In this document: positions 7,308-16,185 of the stretch, in pieces | Layout of the letters: the number at the start of each line of letters is the position of its first letter | How positions within the stretch are numbered: the first letter of the stretch is position 1 | Assembly: GCA_964548905.1 (NCBI GenBank) | Contig: CAZJTL010000042.1 | Location: 1 to 27,865 of the forward strand | DNA from: CAZJTL01 sp964548905 | GTDB lineage: Bacteria > Cyanobacteriota > Cyanobacteriia > Cyanobacteriales > Xenococcaceae | Direction: 5' to 3' | Length of the DNA stretch: 27,865 nucleotides | The notes under the pieces: model-generated | What the model saw: the letters and a program-made list of their open reading frames with translations, nothing else | Database searches by the model: none | What the model was told of the DNA's origin: nothing | Program-made: the position numbers and the translations under genes

Positions 7308-8636
7308 TCAATTGTAGTTTGCTTTGCTCCTCAGCTCCTCTGCTTCTGAGCCTCTCAGCTCCTGGGCATCTCTGCTCCTCCGCTTTTGTGTCACTGCAAG
7401 AGAAGAAAAGGCAGTAGCTACCAGCAAAGCCCAAAAAATCGAGTTTGGGGCAATGGTTGTATCTTCGCTATGGTTGTACATGAAAAAGAAAGTAGTATAA
7501 ATAATCGGCCACAATTCTAAATTAGTTTTTCCAGAACGGACATAAGCTATAGATTGTAAGTAAATAATACCGATAGTTACTAAAAATGTACCTAACCCGA
7601 CTAACCCTAGCTCCAGAGAGAGATTGATAAAACCATTGTGAGCGTGAGGGGGTTTATAGTCTCCTTGTGCTTTGGTGATTTCTTTCCAAATATCCTCAGC
7701 TTCTCCTTTATCTATCCAAAAGCTCTGATAACCATAACCCAACCAGGGGCGCTCGGCAATTTTCTCAACCGCAAGCTCCCAAAAATCGGTACGACCACTC
7801 AAAGAAGGATCTTTGCCGATCGACAGGGCAAGATTTTCCCAATTGCCCACAAATACAGTAGCAAAACTGCTGAAGATTAAAAAGAAAGCGATCGCCCCTG
7901 GAATAAGAATTTTGCTGCGCCAACGCAAGGCTCGATAAAGTGGGACGAGTAACAACAAAACTACTAATAAAATTAAGGCTGTTTTTGAGCTTGCCAGAAA
8001 AATCAACATCGCTGACAAGACAAACAATCCCCAACGTATTAATCTAGTCGAACGTTTTTTGGCTGGTAATAAAAAGAAAGCGATCGCGCTAAGTACCATC
8101 AAACGAGCAAAAGGATTTTTTTGGGCGAAAGGACCGCGCAATGCACCAGCATTACCGCCAGTTTCGATCGCCACACCTGGAAAAGCCGCGCAAAAGAGCA
8201 AGGAGACAACTGTTACAATTCCCATTGCCCATGCCAGCATGGTTAATTGCTGTCTTAAAGTATAGCGAGAGGCGAGATAAAGACCGAAAAAAGTAGTCTC
8301 TAGGGTGACAAATGCTCTTCTGAGAGCTATATCCGAAAAATCTGACCAAAACCAAGAAAAAATGGTTAATAGGGTTAAAATCCAGACCCAACGATGTTTG
8401 AGTGCTAAAGTTAAACATTGCTGCCAACGAGCGATCAGCAATAGCAATACTAGTAGATAGACAAAATGCTGAACTAAGCTCAAAACACTATCTATTGGAG
8501 TTACTCCCACTGCAAGCGGATCGTCTGGATCGGCGAAAAAACTTTGAAAGTATAACAAACCGCTTTGAAAAACTAAGATAAAAACCGTGAGCGGTTGTTC
8601 TAGAAATCGAATAATTTTATTTATTTCTTGATTCAT
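7308..8636 (-). CDS. O-antigen ligase / Wzy-like polymerase family membrane protein
   Basis: A 442-aa polytopic inner-membrane protein with about ten hydrophobic segments (e.g. FVYLLVLLLLIARW, AMLIFLASSKTALILLVVLL). It carries the Wzy_C/O-antigen ligase signature in a large periplasmic loop: ERPWLGYGYQSFW, then PPHAHNGFINLSLELGLVG (~residues 335-355). Members join polysaccharide chains to lipid A or other acceptors, or polymerise repeat units on the periplasmic face; sequence alone does not separate ligase from polymerase. The ATG overlaps the stop of the preceding GT2 gene (ATGA, 8633-8636), so translation is coupled. The last ~24 residues (RRSRDAQELRGSEAEELRSK...) are charged, unlike the family, and are encoded by GAGGAGC-like repeat DNA, so the original stop was probably lost. 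Confidence 0.9.
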   Translation of the reverse strand: MNQEINKIIRFLEQPLTVFILVFQSGLLYFQSFFADPDDPLAVGVTPIDSVLSLVQHFVYLLVLLLLIARWQQCLTLALKHRWVWILTLLTIFSWFWSDFSDIALRRAFVTLETTFFGLYLASRYTLRQQLTMLAWAMGIVTVVSLLFCAAFPGVAIETGGNAGALRGPFAQKNPFARLMVLSAIAFFLLPAKKRSTRLIRWGLFVLSAMLIFLASSKTALILLVVLLLLVPLYRALRWRSKILIPGAIAFFLIFSSFATVFVGNWENLALSIGKDPSLSGRTDFWELAVEKIAERPWLGYGYQSFWIDKGEAEDIWKEITKAQGDYKPPHAHNGFINLSLELGLVGLGTFLVTIGIIYLQSIAYVRSGKTNLELWPIIYTTFFFMYNHSEDTTIAPNSIFWALLVATAFSSLAVTQKRRSRDAQELRGSEAEELRSKANYN

Positions 8637-9618
8637 GGTTTTAAGTAGTAGAAGAGTGACTTAAGACAAATGGCAGCTTGCTCTAGAGGCGAGGTGAGAG
8701 AGAAGTATTTTTCTACTACTTGGCGCGATGCTAATTCAATCGGATTGGTATCTAAATAATATTTCTCTTGGCTAAAATGTTGGGACTGTCCCAATCCAGA
8801 GGCAAATAGCTTGTTAGCATAGCCAGATAGATGGGGGAAATTAGTTCTAATCCAGTAGGCATTAATCAGATTGATTTTATTAGCCATCAAGTCCTGATTT
8901 TGTTTGAGAGTAAAGGCATTGTTGCCATGAATTCTTTGTACTGCCAAGGCGCGATCGATAGTTAAACCAGGTTCGAGAGCTAGTGCGAGGAATTTTAGAT
9001 AGTTTTCGTTTAAAGCAATGCCCTGTCCTTCAGGCATAGGCAGAATTTTGTCTAGCAAAGAATAGGTAAAACAAATACCAGAAGTAGCGGGAATAATTTG
9101 CTGAGTCGATTGTTTTGCAGGGGCGATCGCAAATCCCAAACCTCACAACTATTGGTGGTTGGGGTTGGTGGCAGGTTTAAATCTCCCACTCGCTTGTTCT
9201 GAGACTCTTGCATTTTGCCTTTTGCCTTTTGCCTGTTAATGCTAGTATCATCTTGATAGTCTAAAGTGTGATAAAACCAATGACTATCTGGATGTGTTTG
9301 CAAGGCCGCCACGATCGACTCTACTTTATCTGGCAGAAACAAATCGTCTGCATCTAAAAGACAAATAATTTCTCCTTGACTAGCAGCGAAACCAGTATTA
9401 AAAGCAGAAGCTTGTCCACCATTTTCTTTGAGGATGGGAATAATACTCTCGCCATAGCTACTGATAATTTCTCTAGAGTTATCAATCGAACCATCATCAA
9501 CGACGATCGTTTCGCAATAGGGATAAGTTTGAGCTAAAGCACTATCGATCGCCTCAGCTAAGAATTTTCCATAGTTATAGTTATTAATTAAAATACTGAC
9601 TAAAGGTTTATTGGTCAT
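8633..9618 (-). pseudogene. GT2 family glycosyltransferase, frameshifted
   Basis: Frame one (9618-9052) encodes a normal GT2 N-terminus: VSILINNYNYGKFLAEAID, VVDDGSIDNS, and DxD motif LLDADDLFLPDK. Near residue 180 it reads ...DLRSPLQNNRLSKLFP and then drifts into nonsense. The next frame continues exactly there with PATSGICFTYSLLDKILPMP and runs to the TGA at 8633, which overlaps the O-antigen ligase ATG. The join falls in the GGG run at 9089-9091 (CCC on the coding strand); one added C restores 328 codons plus stop (the 986-nt span becomes 987). About 31 residues before it (KAKGKMQESQ...LPPTPTTN) look repeat-derived and were inserted in frame. The enzyme is probably inactive unless the lesion is a sequencing error. 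Its start ATG is the last unit of an AACCATG array. Confidence 0.85.
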
Positions 9619-9816
9619 GGTTCATGGTTCATTGAAAAACAGGGAGCAGGGAGTAGGGAGCAGGGAGCAGGTAGGAGGCAGGAGGAAACAGCCAAGTAGG
9701 AAGTAAGAAGTAGGAAGTAGGAAGTGCTTCCTCGGAGAAAACGAAGCCTCCGAGGAACCCCATAGCGGCTGTTAACTCATTACTCATTACTCATTACTTC
9801 TCCCACACCCTACACC
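9619..9816. repeat. Dense heptamer repeat region between GT2 and flippase genes
   Basis: In order on the plus strand: ATGGTTC units (to about 9635), GGGAGCA/GGAGGCA units (9642-9685), AGTAGGA units (9694-9725), a 10-bp-stem hairpin (9728-9757), ACTCATT units (9775-9798) and ACACCCT/CCCCTAA units running into the 3' end of the flippase gene. No coding potential was seen. Confidence 0.9.
9728..9757. repeat. Perfect 10-bp hairpin inside the heptamer region
   Basis: TTCCTCGGAG (9728-9737) pairs perfectly with CTCCGAGGAA (9748-9757) around a 10-base loop. It resembles the inner hairpins at 16318, 24314 and 26991 in size and setting but lacks their shared flank. No T-run follows, so a terminator role is unsupported. 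Confidence 0.75.
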
Positions 9817-11205
9817 CTATCCCCTAACCCCTCGCCCCTTAACCATCGCTGATATTTCTCCCAAAGCAAAGGATTGTGTTATAATCCAGCCCAATCGACG
9901 AGAAGGTTGATAGAAAAAGCAAGAAATATAATCTGTAATAGCGTAAGAAATCACCGTGGCGAGCGCTGCTCCTAGAGCGTTATATTTGGGAATTAAATAA
10001 AAATTGAGCAGAATATTAGTAGTAGCACCAATTACACTAGTAGCTAAAGCATAAGTAGTATGTTCTTCTACTGCTACCCAAACGTCTTTAATCAAAGCAC
10101 AACTAGTAAATAAAGAAGACCAAAAATAAACGGCTAAAATTAAGCCAGAGCTAGCATATTCTTGACCAAAAACCGCAACCACAATTGGAGTGGCAAAAAA
10201 CATCATTGGTATCGATGCGGTATAAACGATCGCTGCTAACAAGCTACAAGTCTTTTTAACTTTTTCATAAAAAGCATCTTCTCCTAACTTCCTAGCTTCA
10301 ATGATTGAAGGTTTGAAAGAGTTGACAATCATGACTAAGAAAAAGAGCCAAGAATCAGCAATGCGTACTGCTGCGGAATACACACCAACTTGATTATCGC
10401 CAGCTAACTGACCGAGCATTACTTGGTCAATTTTGACATAGACCATAATCGCTAACTCAGAAAAAATCAACGGCCATCCCACTCGCAGCAAATTTTGAGC
10501 GCGTTCCCAACTAAAACGCCAAGACTGTATTTTCTGTCTCGCACATTGATAGACAACAACTGACAAAATCGAACCAATTATAGATTCAATCAGCACCACC
10601 CAAGCAAAAGCAATCAAAGGGGCGCGATCGACAAGCAGCGCGATCTTAACCAGTGTCCCGATCGCAAAAGCAGTGTTATTCGACCAGACAATGAATTTAG
10701 CTTGAACCTGGGAGTTAAACCAATCATCGATAGTTTGAAATGGCAATAGCATCATAGTAGCAGCAACAATTACTATGACATTGCGACTATCTGGATCGTC
10801 AGGACGCAAATAAAAAATAGTAATCGCCGCTAAAACAAAACTACTGATACTGGCGATTAGTCTCAAGAAAAAGGCAGTACCAGCAATTGTGTGACGCTGT
10901 TGTGGTGCATTAACAAAATCGCGAATAACAATTTGATTTAATCCCAAACTGGCGATCGTATTAAAAATGACTAAAACTGCACTGGCATAGTTGAGCAGAC
11001 CAAATTGAGTTGTTCCTAAATAGCGAGCCGTCCATGCAACCAGAAAAAAACCCACGCCCATGCGAAAAATTCTCTCAGCTAATAGCCAACTCATGTTATT
11101 GAGAACTTTACGAAGATTGGGACTGAGACTGTAGTTGACTAAATTAATTTTGTCGAGCATGGAGTTTAATCTAGAAGGCGATCGAGGTTGGTTAGATTTG
11201 GGCAT
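9817..11205 (-). CDS. Oligosaccharide flippase (Wzx-like, MATE/MOP superfamily)
   Basis: A 462-aa polytopic membrane protein with 12-14 predicted hydrophobic helices. The N-terminal pattern NMSWLLAERIFRMGVGFFLVAW then TARYLGTTQFGLLNYA is characteristic of polysaccharide-biosynthesis flippases; LGLNQIVIRDF and IKIDQVMLG-like (VKIDQVMLGQLAGD) motifs follow. It would move lipid-linked repeat units from the inner to the outer leaflet of the plasma membrane. The start ATG shares its A with the TAA of the upstream kinase gene (TAATG at 11203-11207), so the two are translationally coupled. The last residues VKGRGVRG and the TAG stop are encoded by CCCCTAA-type repeat DNA, so the C-terminus has been re-formed by a repeat. 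Confidence 0.93.
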   Translation of the reverse strand: MPKSNQPRSPSRLNSMLDKINLVNYSLSPNLRKVLNNMSWLLAERIFRMGVGFFLVAWTARYLGTTQFGLLNYASAVLVIFNTIASLGLNQIVIRDFVNAPQQRHTIAGTAFFLRLIASISSFVLAAITIFYLRPDDPDSRNVIVIVAATMMLLPFQTIDDWFNSQVQAKFIVWSNNTAFAIGTLVKIALLVDRAPLIAFAWVVLIESIIGSILSVVVYQCARQKIQSWRFSWERAQNLLRVGWPLIFSELAIMVYVKIDQVMLGQLAGDNQVGVYSAAVRIADSWLFFLVMIVNSFKPSIIEARKLGEDAFYEKVKKTCSLLAAIVYTASIPMMFFATPIVVAVFGQEYASSGLILAVYFWSSLFTSCALIKDVWVAVEEHTTYALATSVIGATTNILLNFYLIPKYNALGAALATVISYAITDYISCFFYQPSRRLGWIITQSFALGEISAMVKGRGVRG

Positions 11206-13394
11206 TAATATTTGACGATCGCGTTGGAGTCAGCACTATAGCCATTGGAGTAAGCTTTGGCATAACGTAAATAACTGTCAGGATCGTATTCAGCAATTAC
11301 ATCATTAACCACCAAACCGAGAACCTTTTGTCTCGATTGTTCTAAGAGTTCACGAGAAGCAACCGCGCTTGCAGCATCAATCACACCAGGTCTAACTACC
11401 ATGAGAATGCCGTCAGTTTCCTTACTTAGAGTTAGAACATCAGCTAACAACAATAAGGGAGGTGTATCAAAAATGACAAAATCATACTTGTATCTGACGT
11501 ACTCGATTAATAAACTCATTTTTTCTGAGCTAAGTAATGCCAGAGAGTTAACAGGACTATTTCCTGCGGTCAAAACGTCCAAATTAGGCATGACAGCCTT
11601 AGTCGCTTGATGCAACTCGGCTTGAGAGAGCAGTACCTCGTTTAATCCTGTTTCGTTACTAATTTTCCAAATTTCGTGCTGTCTGGGGTGGTGCAAATCA
11701 GCATCAATTAAGAGAACGCGACTACCCAATTCCGCAGTTGCAGCCGCTAAATTAGCTGATACTGTAGATTTTCCTTCTCTAGGAACGGAACTACTGATAA
11801 CGATAACCTGTTGATTTTGCCGATCGAAGTTGAGAAAGCGCAATTTCGTCTGTAGCATTTTGTAAGCTTCGCTACCCAGAGAATGGGGATTGTCGATAAT
11901 TTGATGTTCGGCATCACTATCGGGGCTAGAACCAGGTAATAAAGCTCTTCTGCGATTACTAGGAATAGAGCCTAAGACTTTGTAACCCATCAAACTGCGT
12001 ACTTCCTTGGTAGTTTTTAAAGATGGGTCCATCAATTCCAAGATAAAAGCAGTAATGATATAAAAAAGACCGCCTAGTACAATTCCACCACCAATGACGA
12101 CTTTTTTGCCCATGGAAACAGGAGATTTAGCCACTACAGCTTGGCTAACCATTTGAGCGTTACCAACAGCCTGATTTTCGGCTATTTTCACCTGGTCGAG
12201 ATTTCTAAGTAGATTTTTATAGCCAGTTTGGGCTGCATCTAGTTTTCTTTCTAGAAAGCGCTGTTGTTTTTCTAATTCTGGAAGGACAGTTATTCTTTTT
12301 TTACGACCAACCTGGGTTGAAACTAAAGAATTTAACTCTCTGGAGAGCGATCGCTTTTCGGCTTCGCTAGAAACTAATTGTTCGGTTAAACTTTTCTGAA
12401 CATCACCAGTTTGGAAGAGGCGCGAAGAAATTTTTTGGTTTGGACCGATCGCATCACCAACTCGACTTTGCAGTTCGGCTTCGAGAGCTTCTTTTTCGCT
12501 CTTGAGGTTGATGATAACTGGATTTTCTTCTTGAAAGCGGCTGCGTTCGCTGGCTAGAGAATCTTCAACGTCTTTGAGTTTCTTGACCAATCTTTGCACG
12601 GCGGGAGAGTCGTTCAAAGTATTGAGAGCTAGTGCTTCTTGGGCGTTGACACCAAGTTTGGCTTGCAACGAAGCGATCCGACCGTTAGCTTTTTCTAATT
12701 CAGCTCTAACTTGGTCGATTTGGCGGTCTAGTTGTCCGATTTGAGTCACTGCCAATCTAGATTCAGCAGCTAAGTCTACGATACGATATTTATCTTTAAA
12801 GTTACGTAAATCTGCATCTGCTTTGATGACAGTTTCTTCACTCTTGGGCAACTGCTCCATGATAAATTTACGAGCTGTAGCAGCCTCAGAGCGGTTAAAA
12901 CTAACGTTATCTTGTAAATAAACGTTCATCAACTCATCGACGATCGCTCTTGCTTGTTCTGGTTTTTGAGAGCGGTAGGCAATGCGTAAAATATCAGTAC
13001 CACGAACGCTTTTAACTTTTAATTTTTTGATGAAGTCATCATAAATAACTGCTTCTCCTTCATCATCGGTTAATTTCAGTTTCTTAATTACTTTATTGAC
13101 GATCGGCGCGGAGCTAATTACCTCAGCCTCAGTGTCTACTGGGGTATCTTTCATATTAAGAGCATCTAGTCTGCCGATTTTTTCTCCCGCTTCCGTAACT
13201 AAACCAGAGATAGTATTTTCTTTTTTAAACCTTAATTTACCGTAAGCTTCATAGGTTTTTGGCGACAAGAATGCCAGCAAAGTGGCAAGTAGTAAGGTTA
13301 AACCAAAAACGCTGCCAGCAGGTAACCAGTGACGTTTGAGGATGAGCCAGTATTTTTGAAAATCTATATCTTCTGTGTATTTTTGTTCTTCCAT
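11205..13394 (-). CDS. Wzz chain-length regulator fused to BY-kinase (polysaccharide co-polymerase tyrosine autokinase)
   Basis: A 729-aa inner-membrane protein that controls polysaccharide chain length and assembly. Residues ~1-60 are the Wzz domain with TM1 near 26-44. A long coiled-coil periplasmic region (~170-400) includes the GNVR-like part. TM2 is near 430-452, followed by MDPS at 455. The cytosolic kinase has the adaptor motif EAYKMLQTKL, Walker A VPREGKST (537-544), Walker A' VLLIDADLHHP (560-570) and Walker B VIFDTPP (640-646). The C-terminal tail carries Tyr703, 708, 711, 715, 719 and 729, the cluster that is autophosphorylated in BY-kinases. Arginine replaces the second glycine of the canonical PGEGKS loop. 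It is the second gene of the cluster, 22 bp after the GT4 gene. No partner phosphatase is seen in the window. Confidence 0.95.
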   Translation of the reverse strand: MEEQKYTEDIDFQKYWLILKRHWLPAGSVFGLTLLLATLLAFLSPKTYEAYGKLRFKKENTISGLVTEAGEKIGRLDALNMKDTPVDTEAEVISSAPIVNKVIKKLKLTDDEGEAVIYDDFIKKLKVKSVRGTDILRIAYRSQKPEQARAIVDELMNVYLQDNVSFNRSEAATARKFIMEQLPKSEETVIKADADLRNFKDKYRIVDLAAESRLAVTQIGQLDRQIDQVRAELEKANGRIASLQAKLGVNAQEALALNTLNDSPAVQRLVKKLKDVEDSLASERSRFQEENPVIINLKSEKEALEAELQSRVGDAIGPNQKISSRLFQTGDVQKSLTEQLVSSEAEKRSLSRELNSLVSTQVGRKKRITVLPELEKQQRFLERKLDAAQTGYKNLLRNLDQVKIAENQAVGNAQMVSQAVVAKSPVSMGKKVVIGGGIVLGGLFYIITAFILELMDPSLKTTKEVRSLMGYKVLGSIPSNRRRALLPGSSPDSDAEHQIIDNPHSLGSEAYKMLQTKLRFLNFDRQNQQVIVISSSVPREGKSTVSANLAAATAELGSRVLLIDADLHHPRQHEIWKISNETGLNEVLLSQAELHQATKAVMPNLDVLTAGNSPVNSLALLSSEKMSLLIEYVRYKYDFVIFDTPPLLLLADVLTLSKETDGILMVVRPGVIDAASAVASRELLEQSRQKVLGLVVNDVIAEYDPDSYLRYAKAYSNGYSADSNAIVKY

Positions 13395-13416
13395 AAAACT
13401 ACAAGAGTGTAAATTT

Positions 13417-14529
13417 TTAGCTAAAAGTTAATTTTCTAACTTTTAGATGATGATCGATCGCAGACCAGTAGAGACTATCTAAAGAAGCACTGTAGTATTT
13501 CAGGTCTAAACAGGAAACCCTATTTCTAGCAGCTCGACCCAAACGCATTCTTAAAGATTTATTGTCTAGTAAAGACTGCATCGCCTCTGCTAACTGCTTA
13601 ACGTTACCAGGTTCTACTAACAAACCATGGTGATTGTGAGTAAGTACTTCTCCAATTCCTCCCACTGGAGTAGCGATCGTCGGCAATCCCCAACTCATAG
13701 CTTCGAGTAGCGCCATCGGTAATCCTTCGTTATAAGAAGGTAATACAAAGGCATCGGCTTGGGATAGTAAATGATTGCGTTTTTTATGGTCGATCCAGCC
13801 AATAAAACGAACTTGATTGTCGATTTTTAAATTCTTCACCAATTCCATTGCCTGCTCTAGCTCTCCAGACCCTGCTATGGTTAAGCAGGCTTTCTGTTTG
13901 GATTCACAATCGAGTTGAGCAAATGCCGAGAGTAAATCGAAGATTCCTTTGCGTTGATTAATTTTACCTAGAAACACAAAGTTGAGTTGCTCGGATTGCT
14001 GTTGGTGACTAATTTCGGTGGGAAATTCGATCGGATTGGGCATGACGATGACTTGTTCTGGACTTAAGCGGCAATTTTTCAGATAAAAATCTTTCCAGCT
14101 ATCAGACAAAACAATCAAATAAGTGCATCTTTGAAATACCCAACAAACGACAGATTTTAACTTCGGCGACAATCGCTCGAAAAAGACATGAAATTCACAG
14201 CCATGAGCGTGCATAATCACTGGCTTGCGAAAAGCAAAGACAATCGTAGCTAAAATTGACTTGCGCCAAACACTACCTCTTTCCGACACGTGAATATGGA
14301 CTACATCTACTCGCTCTACTCCTAATTCCCAGACCAAGGCAGCCATAGCCTTAATAAACACGACTAGCATGTGTAATTTTGACTTTTGACTTAGTTCTCC
14401 ATCCCAAGTACAAATATGTTGCATTTGCACTTGCTCTCTTGCCGCTTTGAGAATGAGGGTAGCTACTGAACCCATACCACCCCTTTCCTTAATACTAGGA
14501 CCGAGCATCACAACTCTGAGTTTCTTCAT
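13417..14529 (-). CDS. GT4 family glycosyltransferase, first gene of the polysaccharide cluster
   Basis: A 370-aa retaining GT-B glycosyltransferase. The N-terminal motif MLGPSIKERGGMGSVA is the glycine-rich loop of the acceptor domain; HIHVSERGSVWRKS and MHAHGCEF follow. In the donor domain, FVFLGKINQRKGIFDLLSA is followed by LPSYNEGLPMALLEAMSWG (residues ~270-288), with the E-x7-E pair. The sugar and acceptor are unknown. The gene opens the minus-strand cluster, with 700 bp of AT-rich DNA upstream that should hold the operon promoter, and lies 22 bp before the Wzz/BY-kinase gene. Confidence 0.93.
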   Translation of the reverse strand: MKKLRVVMLGPSIKERGGMGSVATLILKAAREQVQMQHICTWDGELSQKSKLHMLVVFIKAMAALVWELGVERVDVVHIHVSERGSVWRKSILATIVFAFRKPVIMHAHGCEFHVFFERLSPKLKSVVCWVFQRCTYLIVLSDSWKDFYLKNCRLSPEQVIVMPNPIEFPTEISHQQQSEQLNFVFLGKINQRKGIFDLLSAFAQLDCESKQKACLTIAGSGELEQAMELVKNLKIDNQVRFIGWIDHKKRNHLLSQADAFVLPSYNEGLPMALLEAMSWGLPTIATPVGGIGEVLTHNHHGLLVEPGNVKQLAEAMQSLLDNKSLRMRLGRAARNRVSCLDLKYYSASLDSLYWSAIDHHLKVRKLTFS

Positions 14530-14582
14530 TTAATTAGCTTTAATTAAATAGGATTAGCAATATTTTGATACGACTCAAATTG

Positions 14583-14600
14583 AATTGATAAATATCAATT
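14583..14600. promoter_or_regulatory. Perfect inverted repeat upstream of the polysaccharide cluster
   Basis: AATTGATA-AA-TATCAATT, with 8-bp arms and a 2-base centre, lies 54-71 bp upstream of the first cluster gene. Its size and place suit an operator for a dimeric regulator. AT-rich palindromes do occur by chance, so this is a candidate only. Confidence 0.35.
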
Positions 14601-15178
14601 GATCTCTTAAAAACGCTACGATTCCATACAAATATTTCGGGCTATATAGATTAACACTTGAGTAATATTCTGCAAGAGTTTTCTCGGAAAATATATAAAT
14701 TTTCGATGAAGCTTGTCAATATAAAATAAAGATTTGACTTAAGAAAATAATTTTTTTTAAAATAACTGTTAGGAATTTATTTTAAACCTATTAGATCATC
14801 AATAAACTCTATTGAAAATAGATGTAGCAGGAGGGAGTTTAAAGATAATTTTTTTTGTTAACTGTTGTAATGCTTATCCTATCATTGACCGCTCTCGATT
14901 TACTCTATAGCAATTAGAGACAAATGGTCATATTTTAGTACTACAGCTATCAGCCATCAGCCATGAGCGAAAAGAGAGGGGATCGAATCGATCTCCTTGA
15001 TTCATCAATGATTTAGGGCTGCCAGAGCAAGATAGCTGACAAGCAAAAATCATTGGTTTTATGCCCCATATTTCTACTTTCATGCTTAACTACTTCCAAT
15101 TTATTTTTAGTTTTCAAGATAAGTATTTAGACTCTTTACAAAAATCAGAAGGAGCGAGTAATCAAATATAAACAATTA

Positions 15179-15231
15179 ACTATGAACCATAAACCATGAA
15201 CCATGAACCATAAACCATGAACTATGAACAA
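15179..15231. repeat. Heptamer array (AACCATG / AACCATA units)
   Basis: About seven consecutive 7-bp units of AACCATG/AACCATA with minor variants end seven bases from the stop codon of the minus-strand glycosyltransferase-like gene. It is the same family as the arrays at 7256, 9619 and 21553. Confidence 0.9.
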
Positions 15232-15237
15232 TTTTAC

Positions 15238-16185
15238 TTAAATCCATAACTCAGAAATCAAGTCATAATGACCAGCTTGCGCTTCTGGATAATTACCAGT
15301 TTCAATTTTTTTAATAATCTCTGGTAAAGCTTCAATAAATTTAGGACTACGATCTTTAGGATGTAGTGTCCAAGCTTGAGGATTGGCTAAAGTAGCGCGA
15401 ACAAATTTAGTTCGCTCAAGCTGTTGAGAAACCATAATTTCCCAAGAATCTAACAAACCTTTACCAGTCAAATTATTGAGATTAGTTTTTATAGATAATG
15501 GCAAGCGATCGAGCCATTGATTGCGATAAGAACGCCAAATAATCGGCAAAGGCAAGATTTGTGCAAATCTTTGGCAATTGATTAAATAAAGTCTGCTGCT
15601 AAAGAATTTAAACTGATAGAATCCCCGCTCATCTTTTTGATAGGGCATGGTTTGGTGTAAATTCCCATCTAGAGTAGGTGGCCCAGTTAAAGGACGATGA
15701 GCAATAATGTCTTGATTTTTCTCCATCATCTCGATCGCTTCTTCGAGCCAACTGTAATCAGAGTGCTGGTAAAGTAACATATCGCTGTCATAGTGCAGCA
15801 TATAATCACTATTAAGCGCCGCCTCTTCGATCGTAAAGATAGTACCGAGAATGGGATAGCCTTTATAGTTATGAGTCAATTTGAGAGGAGAGCCAAAATG
15901 TTTGCGATAGACTCGATCGCGATAACTTGGATCGTAATTAACATCTACAGAGCGATCGACAACTCCTGCTTTAATTAATTGCTCGACGCGATCGCGCAAC
16001 TCTTCCATTGTACCCACCCCAGGACGATGGATTTTCTCACCCGAAAGAGGCGCTGTATCTACCGCTAAGACTTTATCGCAAAAAGGAAACTTACTCATCT
16101 TGACTAGATGAGGGATAGTCTCCATCATGAAGGGAAGATCGGTTCGCGCCACCAAGATCCAAAGCGAACAGCTAGGAGTAGCCAT
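15238..16185 (-). CDS. Putative glycosyltransferase with DSD motif, family not recognised
   Basis: A 315-aa soluble protein. The start is the ATG at 16185, preceded by GAGG eight bases upstream; the frame opens one codon earlier with a TTG. A GT-A-like layout is suggested by an N-terminal strand LWILVARTDLPFMMETIPHL, VLAVDTAPL (~40-48) and MLHYDSDMLLY (~130-140), where DSD resembles a metal-binding DxD motif. It continues with HRPLTGPPTLDGNLHQT and ends with HYDLISELWI. I recognise no specific family, so the sugar-transfer role is inferred from the DSD motif and from the adjacent polysaccharide cluster. It is separated from that cluster by 708 bp and is probably its own transcription unit. 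Confidence 0.7.
   Translation of the reverse strand: MATPSCSLWILVARTDLPFMMETIPHLVKMSKFPFCDKVLAVDTAPLSGEKIHRPGVGTMEELRDRVEQLIKAGVVDRSVDVNYDPSYRDRVYRKHFGSPLKLTHNYKGYPILGTIFTIEEAALNSDYMLHYDSDMLLYQHSDYSWLEEAIEMMEKNQDIIAHRPLTGPPTLDGNLHQTMPYQKDERGFYQFKFFSSRLYLINCQRFAQILPLPIIWRSYRNQWLDRLPLSIKTNLNNLTGKGLLDSWEIMVSQQLERTKFVRATLANPQAWTLHPKDRSPKFIEALPEIIKKIETGNYPEAQAGHYDLISELWI

Larger units (their letters stand above)
14530..15237. other. 708-bp AT-rich intergenic region upstream of the polysaccharide cluster
   Basis: No convincing gene is present on either strand. It holds an 8-bp inverted repeat at 14583-14600, a G-U-containing hairpin at 14978-14996 (GGGGATCG / CGATCTCC), a few ATCAGCC heptamer-like units near 14949-14966, and an AACCATG array at 15179-15231. 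A long leader for the cluster is plausible; no promoter boxes could be assigned with confidence. Confidence 0.6.

Noticed and set aside
7638..8427. Several 70-90-codon frames within the O-antigen ligase gene
   Set aside because: They overlap a full-length membrane protein with clear family motifs and have atypical composition.
9085..9100. Programmed ribosomal frameshift in the GT2 gene
   Set aside because: There is no X-XXY-YYZ slippery site at the junction (AAATTATTCCC) and no known precedent in this family; a one-base deletion explains it better.
9619..9816. CRISPR array
   Set aside because: The repeats are contiguous 7-bp units without spacers, and no cas genes are present.
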